A stretch of 64,000 nt of DNA from Metaphire vulgaris. Lineage: Eukaryota > Annelida > Clitellata > Crassiclitellata > Megascolecidae. The DNA lies in contig CM030867.1 in NCBI GenBank assembly GCA_018105865.1, forward strand, positions 10,935,758 through 10,999,757. Direction: 5' to 3'. Of the stretch, positions 12,177-25,100 are shown in pieces. The position numbers and the translations under genes were made by a program. Below the pieces are notes generated by a model. That model ran no database searches. It had not been told where the DNA came from and saw nothing but the letters and a program-made list of their open reading frames with translations. Positions within the stretch are counted from its first letter, which is position 1, and each line of letters starts with the position of its first letter.

Positions 12177-12326
12177 TGCGGATCCACAGTGCCTGCCCCC
12201 CCACTGGCCCCCTGTTGGGACCCTATACTTAATACTACATACCTAACAACAAATGGTTGCCCTCCCCCATGATTAGAAGTTGCCACCCCAACGGTCCCCA
12301 CTTGCCAATTCCTGGAGCCGCCACTG
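12172..12326. mobile_element. Nested CAGTGGCGGCTCC-family MITE
   Basis: Left end CAGTTGCGGATCCACAG is diverged; the right end CCTGGAGCCGCCACTG is intact. It interrupts the minisatellite, and the two flanks (TTTGGACG and TTTGAACA) agree at most positions, as expected for insertion into a tandem repeat. Confidence 0.7.
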
Positions 12327-12497
12327 TTTGAACACGGTGATCGAGCATTGGGGCGCGGAGGACATTTTGACGCGGTGAGCATTTGAATGCGGTGGACATT
12401 TGGACGCGGTGAGCATCTGAACGCGGTAGGCATTTGGACGCGGAGGACATTTGGACGCGGTGAGCATTTGAACGCGTAGGGCGTTTGAACGCGAATT
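12327..12497. repeat. Minisatellite of about 16-17 bp, second block
   Basis: Continuation of the same GAGCATTTGAACGCGG-type units after the nested element, with more sequence drift (GGGCGCGGAGGACATTT variants). Confidence 0.85.
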
Positions 12498-12672
12498 TTG
12501 GTTGGGGGGGGGGGGGTAGGCAAAAGGGAGCTGGCGTGTCAGACTCTTTTCCCACCCCTCCATAAATAACTTTTTCATCGGATTTGCGCGAATCTGGTAG
12601 GTGGTCTGGGGCAGGTTGAGGGGGCAGTTGCCCCATTTGCCCTCCCTCCGTGGCGACGCTAATGTTGGAGGG

Positions 12673-15378
12673 GGCGCTGGGCAGTAACCTCGGAGCATCT
12701 TGGGGTCCCAAGTGGCCCTTGAGTGTTAAGCGCCCTGCCCCCATCGGTTCTAAATTTTCATCAGCGAAATTATGTGCTCTTGAATACTAGTGTTTAATAC
12801 TGTATAACAGGATAAATTAGTTAATAATTTATAATAATAATAATAATAATGATAATACTGTAATAATAACAAGGTTTAAAGTGGTTCAGTAGAGTCTGCC
12901 CTGTGTGAGAACCTGTTTCTGTTTTATATCTACACTGTACATTTAAAGATACCAGTCTTGAGAGCTAGAAACAAGTGTATGCATTGAAGTAGTTTGAGAT
13001 TGTATGCTAATAAATAACTATTACTACTTCTATTATTAATATTAATATTATTATTATTATCTTAAGGAAATTAGGCCTGTTGTGGAAGATAACCGATCAT
13101 ATATAATCAAATATGGGGAAACTCAAGGCAAATGAGCAAACATGTGATCGCAATTTTACAAAATAGATTCGGTTTACTACAGACAACCAACGTTACACAC
13201 AATAATCTAACACAAAGGAGACTATAATAGAAACTTTTAACACCTAAAAACCTAAATATACAAAGATATATATATACACACACACAAACGCACTCATGAC
13301 AACTGGATTGCAACAAAAATGCATAGATACATGAATGTCAAAAAGCATACAGTCAACAAAAACATAAAAGCGGTTGCTTTCTTAAGAACAGCAATGGTGC
13401 AGCGCGGACACCAATGTGAAATTGTGTCCATGGTTACAGCTTCCATGACAACTGAATAGGCCCACAACTGCTGATTTTTCAACAGGTGGTTTTTTAAGCA
13501 GGTAAAGCACAGGGTCTATTCGGCAAAACAGATTCCAATAATCATAAGCAACAAATTATTAAGTGCCACTTATGTGAACTGTAAAATTGACACCTATATA
13601 TCACTAAACCACTTACTAATTCAGATAATCTTTAGCAGAAACAGGGCAGAGGCAATTAATAAGCTCTTTTGTTACTTTAATTGTAATCATTTACTTGTAA
13701 TGTAATGCATTAGTAAAATCTGATCATAACTTCCTATATTTCTACTTGGGAGTTTGGTGACCCTTCAGCTGATGCTTCTATGCATTATGATGTGGCGCTA
13801 TAGAAGTCTAACGTTAGCTTAGGAGTAGTAGCTCAACTATTAGAACTTTCAAGATGCAGTCAGAATGAAATAGCAAGTGAAAGATGTCATTTTGTGGTCT
13901 TAAATAAACATGAAATCAGGGAGATATCACACCAAAAAGCAACAGATAGGGGTATCCAGTGTTTACCAACAAGGTCCGGTTGCTCTGCCCACTGGTGGGC
14001 AGAAACCATAGAAACCATTGTTGTCTATTAATAGACGTCAATGGCAGAAGCAGATTTCTTGCTGGTGGGCATAGATCAGTGACCATAGAGATTGTTCTGG
14101 ATACTCCTATAGAGAGATAGAGCTCAGCCAATGAACAGATAATTAATGAGAGCTTATCAGTTATCAGTAGCAAGCAGTTTACATCACAGCCTCCACAGAA
14201 TGTACCCTAGATACAATTCAGGAATTCTACCAATGGTGCCAAACTAAAATCTTTCAAGAACTCAAAAACACAATATTTACAGAACTGACAACGACAACAG
14301 AAACAACATAGCAACTACCATGCAACAGGCAACATAATAAACTATACAGAAGCAAAAAGCACAAACAATGTTTTGTCAAATGAAAATGGCTGAATGGGAC
14401 TCTTAGCAAAAGTTCAAAAACTGCAACAAAACAGATATTTATTGACATTTATGTATAATAAAAAATAAATGTGAAAATAGAGATAGTATTCTATCAAAAT
14501 AAGTTTGGTATCAATAGAATTTTATATACTGTAAGTTACTCGAGAAATTCTTATATTATTATTGTTTTAAATTGTAACAACAAAAGATAATTTATAACAG
14601 CGTGGAATTGAAATTTAGTTATCAGAAAAGTGATTAATTATTAAATACAGATGCTGAATTGAAGGGCAGCACAGACAGCATTGATATATATATCAATGCT
14701 GTCTATATATATCAATGCATATATATCAATGCTGTCTATATATATCAATGCTGTCTGTATATATACATACATACCTACATAGTACATACATACATACATA
14801 CATACAGACATACATACACACACATATATGCATATACTCACAGTGTATAAGCAAAAAGGTGAAAGGTAAACTTAAGAACATGAAAGAGCTACTCAACATT
14901 TTACATTGAAAATACTTCTTGAGCAGATACAGTACATGCCTGTGAAATGCAAAAACAAATGAATATGGATCCTGCCTCAAGAAATAAGATTGCAAAACAC
15001 TATGTACTAACTGTACTATTGGTCATGAAGCTCAAACCAGTTTTCTTCAATTGTTTCTAGTTACAACACAGAAGCAAAGCCTACCGACCCAAGTACTTTG
15101 TGCAACGCCAGAACACAGTCCTATACCAACACCTTGTACGCAGCACTACCGTTTTCAATATCCTTTCGAAGCAACGTAACTAGAACTTGAATTACTTGTT
15201 AGATTGAGCACATGACAATCTAACTGTGTCGTGTGAAATGTATTGGAGATATCATGATATTTGATGCTGAAGATGGAACAACTTTTGCAGCAGATATCAT
15301 ACATTATACATGTACAAGATGCAAAGTCAAACTATTATTTTTATTACACTGTACAGTGTACACGGTTGTCAACGCACA
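12673..15378. other. Intergenic, no gene seen
   Basis: AT-rich. Contains AAT and ATT microsatellites near 12830-12871 and 13030-13060, a SINE-tail-like word TGTGGCGCTATAGAAGTC near 13793, and the ATATATCAATGCTGTCT cluster at 14674-14835. No recognised exon on either strand. Confidence 0.45.
14674..14835. repeat. Short tandem and inverted repeat cluster (ATATATCAATGCTGTCT, then CATA)
   Basis: Units of GACAGCATTGATATATA and its complement alternate, giving nested hairpins. A CATA/CACA run (14762-14825) follows. Confidence 0.85.
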
Positions 15379-15468
15379 TTAACCACTTAACTGGGGAATA
15401 TTTTTGTAACGTAATGTGAACTGGGCAAGTTAACTCATTATCCCCAGTTAAGGGGCTTAAGGGGTTAA
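15379..15468. mobile_element. TTAA-type hairpin MITE, copy 1 (degenerate)
   Basis: TTAACCACTTAACTGGGG at the left and CCCCAGTTAAGGGG at the right, ending in TTAA. The centre is diverged and the right end appears duplicated. See the family note at 42995. Confidence 0.65.
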
Positions 15469-15732
15469 GTCATTCACAGAGTGAAGAATCCAGTGTTTCA
15501 TTCAGGGTTTTGGCCCCAGGGAGGGGGGCGGGGTGAGGTCTGGGAAGGGGCAGATGACAACTAAGCCAGCAATACAATACTTTAAAAAATTTTTGTAGGT
15601 CCACTTCCCCCGCGGGGGTGGCGAAACTGATCGCCCTCCTCTGGGTGAATGCCTGAATGAAACAACGAAAGGATATTGTACCTGTGGAGCGAGTCAGGGA
15701 TGAATGAACAAGGTTGCTTAAGGTTGCTACAC

Positions 15733-15812
15733 AATGGCTAAGGTCGGATTTGAAACTGCTACCCTACGCCTGCGTGCCAAGAATTTTACCGCTACTCCAC
15801 CTCGCTCCCTAG
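15733..15812 (-). mobile_element. tRNA-derived SINE head (probable)
   Basis: Read on the minus strand it starts GGGAGCGAGGTGGAGTAGC, which resembles a tRNA A box. About 40 bases later comes AGTTTCAAATCCGACC, which resembles a B box. The acceptor stem and cloverleaf are not convincing for a functional tRNA, so a SINE head is likelier. Confidence 0.45.
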
Positions 15813-17474
15813 TGCTGTGATCGACGTGGAAATGCAATCCAAAGGTATTACATTTAAAACAAGGGTCTTCAATGCTACTCCCAAACAGACATGCAACGAA
15901 AACAAACATCTTTTATTTACACAAAGTTGTAATGCAATTGTGTTTAAACTGTCAGTACATTCGAACTATTCTAATAACGAATGAATGCCAGCAGAAATAA
16001 TTATTCAAGCAGGTTAATCAGCAGTAACAACCTGACCAATTGATAAATCAGTACAACACATGAATCAAGTACGCGAGTAAGTACCATTACAAATGAGTAA
16101 ACACGTTCGCACAAGTCAACTCTTTTTAAACTTTGCACGAAAACGCGAGATTTTATTCTGATCCAGGCCAAGGTAAATGAGAAACTGCCAAAGTAGGATT
16201 GGAAATCTAAACTGCCTGGGTTCAAAACTTTAATTTTTTGAACAAGGATATATTATGTTTAAGCAGCAAAAAATCAAAACAAATTTTTTAAAAAAGGAAG
16301 GAATAGCAAACACCTTATAACACTGCTCGCAGGCAGCGGAGAAGTTTTAAGCAGTTAGCAGAGCGGTAACATTCAGTAAACCGCTCGTAGCACCTCAATG
16401 ACAATCACCTAAATTGTTAACGGGACATTATAACTTAAAAGCAATAGTGGCAACACAGATTAAGCCCACCAAGAGACAGATAAATAGAACAAATCATTTT
16501 GCAATCTCTATTGTAAAATCAACAAACCAATAGAATATTAGATCAATTTTTGCTTGACATCTCCAAAGCATTACAAATACATTAATACAAAGCAAAAAAA
16601 TAGGTTTTACCTTAGCTAGTTGTCACCAGTTAAGTAAATCTAACAAGAAGCAAACTATGGTACATAGCTAACTATTCAACAAAGGATGAAGTAGAAACAT
16701 AGTCATGTAATTACAAAAACCATCAAACAAATACTTAACAATACCAACAATGGCCAGTTGACCTATCAATCCTTATCAATGTTAGTTGTCCAATTAGATT
16801 TCTCCAACTACACAAAAAGAACTTAGGCTACGCTAATCAGCAGTGAAATCTTACATTACATTACGTATTACGAGTTGTAAATCGTAACGTGGCATAGGCC
16901 CAAAGCCACTGTATCCCTAACCTCACATCCTCTCCTTCTGTCAAGTAAGTACTGAGTGTACTTATTCATACACACCAGGTTCAAATGGGTAAGTGCCTTG
17001 TTGGAAAGACTGTCAAAAAGTTTTTGCCACCCTGGACAATGGAAACCATAGGCAAAAATTTTTCAGAGGATGAAAAACTTGTGCAAACTATTTCTACAAC
17101 ACAGAAGGAAATTAGATTGAATTCAGCGTTCGTCGTCAAACGGAACATCGAGAAAACAACGATACGCTGCTACAGACTAGCGTCACCTGGTGAGAAAAAC
17201 AGCCGTAAACAAGAACACATGAACACGGGTGTCATTTCATGAAAAATAAACAACATTCTTCGTTAACTCGTCAGCAATTTGGTCAATTCAATTCACTTAT
17301 GTCAAAACAGACAGTCTCTTTGCTGAAGATAAACGTTCTATATTAATCAATTCATTTTCATTTCACCGTCCCGCTCAACTGACCGATACGCCTGTCGTAC
17401 GAACGTCTCAAATGCTGCCTGTTGCACCGCGTCTGCGCCACGCTTTTGCGCCGCACGTCGCTTTCCGCGCAACT
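15813..17474. other. Downstream of RFX; possible 3' UTR, otherwise nothing recognised
   Basis: AT-rich sequence 3' of the RFX stop codon. Minus-strand AATAAA hexamers (TTTATT as written) occur at 16152-16157 and 15912-15917 and could end the RFX transcript. An 85-codon plus-strand frame near 16985-17242 has no splice context or family resemblance, and I do not call it. Confidence 0.35.
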
Positions 17475-17885
17475 TCATTCGGTCTTTACGCGCTTTACGA
17501 TCTGCTGCCCGGCCGCGATCACCCCGGCCGCAGAGACCGGCATCACCACGATCGTCTTGCTGGGCTGGGAGGACAGAGAAGACGGCAGGGAGATGATTCT
17601 GTGGTGCTGGGTGCTGCCGCCCGAAACGAGACCGGAGACGGCCGACACGGAGGCACAGGAGGAGATTTTCGCCTGTTCAGAAGACGAGAGCGTCGCGGCG
17701 ACGACGGGAGACGTCACAAGGCTAAGAGGGGCGTCGGCTCCCCGGGGAGCCGCGGGTTCCGTTTCTCTCGCCGGACGCGAGTAGGCGCTGCCGGCCAAGA
17801 TGTTGTTCGTCTGAGAAGAGTCGACGTGCTGCGAGAAGGAACCCACAGAAACTCCAGACATTGCAAATGCTCCGTGATCCATTTG
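17475..17885 (-). CDS. RFX1/2/3: RFX coding exon 15 (C-terminal tail and stop)
   Basis: Reads in phase 0 from the acceptor AACAAAAAG|CAAATG, starting [11 protein letters not shown], and runs 136 residues to KRVKTE and a stop. It is Ser/Ala/Thr-rich and much more GC- and CpG-rich than its neighbours. The KRVKTE end resembles the KREKTE of vertebrate RFX3, and the phase fits exon 14. The polypyrimidine tract is only moderate. It lacks the acidic stretch that vertebrate RFX1 and RFX3 have here. The alternative is a separate small gene starting at the ATG; I favour RFX. Confidence 0.6.
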   Translation of the reverse strand, partial: QMDHGAFAMSGVSVGSFSQHVDSSQTNNILAGSAYSRPARETEPAAPRGADAPLSLVTSPVVAATLSSSEQAKISSCASVSAVSGLVSGGSTQHHRIISLPSSLSSQPSKTIVVMPVSAAGVIAAGQQIVKRVKTE

Positions 17886-20800
17886 CTTTTTGTTCGAATC
17901 AACGCAAAAACGTTTAACAAAAAATGTAAACATCGTCTTGACGGGCGACAACTAAAAAACTAAAATTATGTCCAGACAGTGGGCAGCCTCACCCTAACCC
18001 TAAAATTACGCCCAAAATTACTGTGAATGCAAGTTTAGCATAAATTCTCACCAATATCAAAAATGCTGCTTACAGTCAAATCTCCATAAAACCAGTTCCT
18101 CTAAATGGTCACAACTGCTATTGCAAGATACTTTACAAACAACATATTAAGCCTGTATTAGCATATAACTGCCTAATAGCAATTAATTTGAACAGTTCTA
18201 ACATTCATTGACTGAATTTGACATTGACACCTGGCATCCATTTGACACCTGGATCCATTTGACACCAAGCTCATCCGGTTTAAATGAACCCATAACAATG
18301 CCCATTAAAATCAACAAGTTAAAACTCAAGCGTGATTACAATGACACATGTGAAAGACAGTGACGTATGTACCTGTCTGACCTCTCCCATCACAGCAATC
18401 GATGTTTCACCTGTGGCGGCCGCGACCTTGTGTTCCACCAGGTAGAACATATATTCATCATAGAGAAGACGGATCAGGTGAAAGGAACCGAAGCTAGCAG
18501 CACTGCGCAAAGTGAGATCTCGAATAACCATAGAACTACAAAATAATAATAACACAATTGGCCAGAATGTTAACGTAAAGGAATAGAATATCATGGAATA
18601 GAAACACAATTCAAAATATTAGGAAGAGAGTCAACAAGAACCCTTTTAGAAATTTTGAATATACAAAAACAAAACACAAAATGAGAGTGGTGTTTACAAT
18701 TTCACACTACAGTAAACATATTTGCTAGTTCACTCACTTCCTCACTCATTCACTCACTCATTCACTCACCCACCCAATAAATCACTCACCCAATGAATCA
18801 CTCTCACGCCCAATGAATCACTCACCCAATGATCCAATGAATCAACCAATCATTCAGTCACTCACAATTCTGAGTTCCTATGTATTAATTTTTCTTTGCC
18901 GCCCCATAGAAATTTCTTACCACCATTCAAAGAGCCCTTAAGACATCATGAATTTTAATGATGGCCCTGTCATAACAGCACAACCTTGAAACTGGTTTTA
19001 ACCCCTTTACTGGGAACCCCGAATATACCTGTCCATTTTACATCGAGTTACAGTTAAATACACAGTAAAGGGGTTAAAACATCATAGACAAGTAATATGG
19101 CTAAAACCCCAGATATACAAATACCTATAGAAGGACCACTTAAGGAGAAACTGGCGGGCAGCTCTGGGCAGGTCTGGGCTCGATTCGTGCGACTTGAGAG
19201 CCGTGTTGACGACATCCTCAAGCCATTCTGCCCACTGCTCAAGCGACGTCTGGTGCTGGAGGGTCTTCTTGAAGTCCTGCTCCAGCTGGTGGACTATGCC
19301 GTCGTCACACTGGCACACCCAAGAGGCTTGTTCCTGCACACAAAATGTCACTCGTTTATGACAGCAGCTTTAACCCTTTTGCCCCGATAATACTCATCCA
19401 TTTACATTGTATCACAAATAAATGAATGGGTAGAGGGTTAAGTTTTTTACCTGTAGAGTAAGGGGGAAATGATACAGGTATAGATAATCTGTATATTAAG
19501 GGGGAAATATACAGATATAGATGCTCTATAGAGTAAGGGGAAAGGACACAGATATAGACAACCTGCAGAGTAAGTGGAACAGGATAAAAATATATACGAC
19601 CTGTAGAGTAAGGGGAAAAGATACAGATATAGACAACCTGTAGAGTAAGGGGAACAGGATAAAAATATAGACAACCTGTAGAGTAAGGGGAACAGGATAA
19701 AAATATAGACAACCTGTAGAGTAAGGGGAAAAATACAGATAGAGATATGGACATGGGCAAACTGTAGAGTAAGGGGGAAAGACAGAAGAAAATTCACTCA
19801 CCTGCACGTTGAGAAAGTCAACTTTGTTGATGTCAGCGAGCATCTGGCTGATCTGAGAACCGTTCTGAAGGACGGCGCGAGCTGCTTGAGCCAAATGGTT
19901 CAGCGAAGTATAGCGCCTAAGTATCTGCGCAAAAGCACTAACGGCACCAATCTGAAAACAGCAATAGCAACAACTCCAATAGAAAAAGAAAATAACTACA
20001 CGTTCAAAACCTAGAATAAACTCATGCAGGAAGAGGAGAGCCACGAAAAATCTTATTTAAAAACAAAACATACCCCCAACATTCAAATATTAATAATAAA
20101 ATAAGAATTAAATAAAATATAAAACCTAGCAAAAGTTTCAATGAATATATGATATATGCATCAATCAGAAATGAGACATGCCCAGTGTTGAATAACAGAC
20201 ACTCACACCCACACCTATAATAATAATAATAATGAAAATAAAAATAAAAATAATAATAATAATAACAACAATAATTAATAGTAAACCAGTCAAAAGATTT
20301 TACTATGAAGATAATTTTTACGAACAGCTGACCTTAGTTTTAATCATTTCCTCTGGTGCTCCTGCCATCGACTTTTTCAGCCACCCTTCCAAGCTTTTAG
20401 CAAAATTTCGTATGTTCTGTGTCAGAGAACCTGACATTACAACAGATACCAAATGATGTAAACTATAACCTTGTACAATTACTACTGTGACATAATACAA
20501 ATGACCTGAGACAGTAACAAATTGTTTACAATCCAAAGTGACAACTTGTTCGTATCTATGCAAAGTTGTATTGCGCATGTGTATTATAAATATGACTGGG
20601 ATACAAAAGACTGAAACAAATGTGATATTTCGATGATTCAAGAACTGGATAATCCATACAAATTGGAAACAATGTTTTCTTGCTTTTAACCCCTTAACCG
20701 TGTATTTAACTGTAACTCAATGTAAAATGGACAGATATATCCGGGATCCCCAGTTAAGGGGTTAAGTTCAAAAGCTGTTCTAAGCCACAAGGGGGAAAAT

Positions 20801-21127
20801 CTGATAAACAACAAATAAAACTGCCATAGAAGATAAAATAATGACTAGTAGTGCCCTGTCCTAATGGGTGTCACAAAAGTAACGTCAACAAGGAGGTAAA
20901 AATCTCTACTAACTTGGAATCGGTCGTAAGACATCTGGGATGAGAACCTGCACAAGGGACTGATAGAAGGCATAATCAGAGCGACGTACATACTGACGTA
21001 CGGCAGGTACTTCGCACAAGGTAAACAGCTTATCCTTTGGCAGCCGCTGCTCCATATCATCACTACAAAAATAACAACAACCATAATAATAATAATTCTA
21101 CTACTACTACTACTACAGCTGATACTG

Positions 21128-21199
<72 letters not shown>

Positions 21200-21261
21200 T
21201 TACTAATACTACTACAGTACTACTACTACTACTACTAATAATAATAATAATAATAATAATA

Positions 21262-21294
<33 letters not shown>

Positions 21295-22072
21295 ACAGTA
21301 ATAATGAACACTATCTAAAACATTAAAAACAAATGTTCCATTCTTAAAGACTTGTTTAGTTTTGCTTATTGGATAAGATCTCTATGGCTACCATTTTAAA
21401 AAATCAAATTCAATGGTTTTTCCAGGGTGTTCAAGGTTTTAATGTTTACACAAAGTGTTTAAACATAAAGAGGGGTTGATAAAATCACAAAGAATTCACA
21501 AATATCTTCAAAACTGCCCTGACCCGACAGTGCTTATGTTACACAAACATCTAACATATTGATTGTCATACTTACATTAGCCAGAAACATCCATTCTGTA
21601 AGGGACTATATCAAAGATATGCATACATGTCACCCGTGTATTTGTTAATACTTACTAAGTTCTACACATGTATACTAGAGATGTAAGCAAATTTGCATTT
21701 AAAAAACTGGACAAATATGGGGCTCATCCATATAGTACATACGCAAAAAAGGCATATTTTCAACCCCTCCCCCCTGACTCATATCACTAAAAACATATTT
21801 CAAAATCTCACCAGTCAGGATCTTCCTGTGTATACCTCCAAAACGACATCCAAAGAGTTTCAATTAGAGGAAATTGCAAATTGACCACTATTTCGAGAAA
21901 TGCCTGAAATTAGAAATTGCACAATTTTGAAGAAGAAAAATTTCACAAAAATTCCACAAAACCTATGCAGAAATCAAAGAAGAGGCAAGGCACAAAGAGG
22001 AATGGAAACAAATATTTTCTGTTTGTGGTTTAGTCATTTGGATTTTGCTGTCGTAAATGCAAACAAAGATAC

Positions 22073-22120
<48 letters not shown>

Positions 22121-25100
22121 TACTTACACGCAACAGATTAAAATAACATTAATTGAAGACAACTCACCTCGCAATGGTCCCTGTACAGCATCTCGAACAT
22201 GATGACATGCTTGTCCGAAACTCCGCAGGGCAGCTGGTCCAACGCAAGGTCGACGTGACCGAATTCCGGAATGGCCCCTGACGCGTCGCCCAGGAACTGC
22301 TGGTGCTGGTGCTGCTGCTGGGCGTTGGAGATGCTGGCCGGAGGCTGCTGGTTCGAAGGGCTGCTGTCGGTCACGCTGCTGTTGCTTTCGTGGCCGTCAG
22401 AGGGCGACTTGAATCTGAAACACATAATCTTCAAAGCTGCTAACGACTTCAAGACATGTATGTTACTGAAGCTAGGCAAAAAAGCCAACTTATGTTACTA
22501 GAATGCTTTTAAATACCAAAGCATCACGGTCCATCGACATAGTATGCATGCACAAAGGGGAGGTTGGATTTAAGAGATTTTGCGTACGAACAGTCTGTGC
22601 AAACGGGGAGGTTAAAAATATGCCTTTTTTGCATATGTACTATATGGATGAGCCCTCAGACAACTGCATAAATCAAAATCTGGAGAGGGTAAAGACCCCT
22701 CTGGCACATGATTTTAGGGTAGCACAGACCAGAGTTTTGCTGGTTAGGTTATTGATTCAATTGCCTATTCCAAAAACCATGAGCAAAAATTCTAACTAGC
22801 ACTTTCTTTGAGTCTAAAATACTCCCCTAGTCTGCCCGACAAATGTAGGCGTGAGCAATTATTACCAGTGAAGAGAACTGACCTTTTGACCTGGCTTATG
22901 GAATGTGGCCGTGAAGCACCCAGCTGGTCATTGGTCAGCTGGTTAAGAACAGACATCGACTTGATCCGTATGCCGTAATAATGATACTGCGAGTTTCCCC
23001 TAGATACAATATAACGATAAACGATAACCATCCTAACTTTTAAAAAGCTGCCAAAACTAAGCATAACAACAAGACATGTTGTGAAAGAGTTCAGGTACCT
23101 GAACAAACCATAAAAGATAAAATGGAGGTTATTTGGTTTAACCCCTAACTGGGGATCCCATATATATCTGTCCATTTTACATTGAGTTACAGTTAAATAC
23201 AAGGTTAAGGGGCTAAATACAATGAAATGAATGAAACAACTTTCCCTGCATAAATGCAATAACTCTGAGCAAAGTTCTGAACTGCATATACCATTATGAT
23301 TAAACACTCAACTTGCAGAGACAGAGAGAGGGGGAGAGATCGAGAGACTGACACACACAAACACACACACACATATAATGTGGCAATGTCACCGATATTG
23401 CACTCCAACTGGTCAAAATGAGACCAAAAGATATCAAATTCTGACCACTGTTCAGTCTCACCGAGTGCCAAGTCTTCGAGTCCGAAGCCCGAGGAATACA
23501 GATCTGATGAGCTTGCCAAATGAAGCAGGATTCATCGGATCCAGTTTCTGTTCCTGACAGTGTCGAAGGTAGTGGTTGTAGAGCGTGCTGCGTGGCAGGC
23601 TGACGCCCTCTGCCGTTTCGTAATTGTCACAAAGCCATTGCACCTGTAAGAAAAGAGCATAACATAATGATCACTCTACCTACAGATTTCAAACAAGCAA
23701 AAGCGGTAATCTGACGGCAAAATGGTGAACCTAGTACGGACGACGTAATGTAATGTATGCAATGTAAAAGAATATTTGCATAGCACCTCTTCTGAATGAT
23801 CCCTCAGAAGCGCTAGGTATAACTTCAAAGTATAATTAAGCAAAAACTAGACAGCCGATTAGATTTCACAGCATTCGATAACATCAGAGTGCCTAACAAT
23901 AAACAAATTCAGGATTCAACATAGCACAAGTGTTTTCAAGAACATAACTAATACGTTACATATATCTGACCAACTAGCATAGCACCTACGGTTGCGAAAC
24001 TTGCACATATGACATGGATGTAAATTATGTGACTAAATATATATTAGGCACACTATAAAAGCTCCAGTCACAACTCTCAAAAACCAAGCCAAGGACATAG
24101 AAGATTTTAATGAGACCAACTAAAGGACAAAATTCAAAGGAGGAGGTGCACGTGGACGACAGATTGTGACATAGGTACCATGCGCAACAAAATCACGTGT
24201 GTGTGTTCTGGCAACAGAAACGCCTCAAGATTGTCACAACTTACTTCCTGCGGCCAACATTTCATGTCAAAATGTGGCGCCCTCTGTTCAATATATCCCT
24301 GGCACCGAGGCAGAGCAAAACATCACAGAAAAATGTCAGCCACATTGAAAAACTTTTATAGACAAAATGAACACCCAACAAAAAACATGTTAACCACACA
24401 ATTTTCCCCATCAACTGTGTTTTCTTACTAGTCATGAATAAATAATGAGACAATATAATATAAAAACTTCATTAATCAATTAAAATGGCTATATGGTGAC
24501 TTTAATTATCTAAACAAAAATCTATTTTCTGTTAAAGACTAAAATACAAATGCTGACAAAGTCACAGCATATGAGAACTAGCAGTAGTAGTGGTAGTAGT
24601 AGTATGAATGAAAGTAGCAATACTAATCATAATAAAAATGGGAATCTAATGCAAATTAGGCAATGCATGTAAAACACAACTCAGAAAATTTAACTAAACT
24701 AACAAATAATACAAAAATATAATAATCTTCACAGAATTCTTATATACAGGGTGGCACAAAAAAACAGACTATATTAAATGCAAACCTAAATGTTACTAGT
24801 CCAGTTTTTACTGTGCCACCCTGTACAAGATTAAATTGTACTAAACCAGGAACACTGGGCCTCAAAAGTTAGATCAGTCAGACAGACAGACTGTTCTAGT
24901 TATATATAAAGACTACAGAATCACAAAGATTTTTAAAATTCATAGCATTTCAACTTTTCAAAATGTTATTAATGTAAAATGGCCAACTATCTTCCAGGTT
25001 GATCAAAATTGGATTTTCCCATACACAACTGCCCAAATTTATGCATGATTCAAGTAAAGTTAAAAGTAGGTTGAAGTCAAAACCACTTTAATCATAGTGA

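Larger units (their letters stand above)
11777..12664 (+). mobile_element. Composite hAT-like element: two terminal modules around a minisatellite
   Basis: The whole 888-bp unit is bounded by TTGGAGGG immediately before and after it. Order: module 1 (11777-11960, starting CAGTGGCGTCGCCAG), the junction GGTTCCGAAATATGTGC, a minisatellite of GCATTTGAACGCGGTGA-type units, a nested element (12172-12326), more minisatellite, then module 2 (about 12497-12664, ending GTGGCGACGCTAATG) in the same orientation. Each module resembles the 200-bp solo element at 7301. Because the 8-bp duplication encloses the assembly, it probably moved or was built as one unit. There is no transposase, so it is non-autonomous. 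Confidence 0.8.

Noticed and set aside
11836..12744. Frames of 122-219 codons with SNAHRVQM-like repeats
   Set aside because: They read through the 16-17 bp minisatellite and the hAT-like modules; the repeat peptides come from the DNA repeat.
15733..15812. Functional tRNA gene
   Set aside because: A- and B-box-like words exist, but no complete cloverleaf or acceptor stem could be drawn; a tRNA-derived SINE fits better.
17412..17963. 183- and 120-codon plus-strand frames
   Set aside because: They overlap the minus-strand RFX terminal exon, which has matching phase and a family-like end; the plus frames are GC-driven shadows.
21063..21318. Poly-Val/Ile and poly-Thr frames
   Set aside because: Pure trinucleotide microsatellite within an RFX intron.
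21300..22170. Apparent loss of the conserved VNLQF...FWR block from RFX
   Set aside because: First suspected as a gene defect, but a short exon at 21812-21903 supplies it with correct splice sites and phase.
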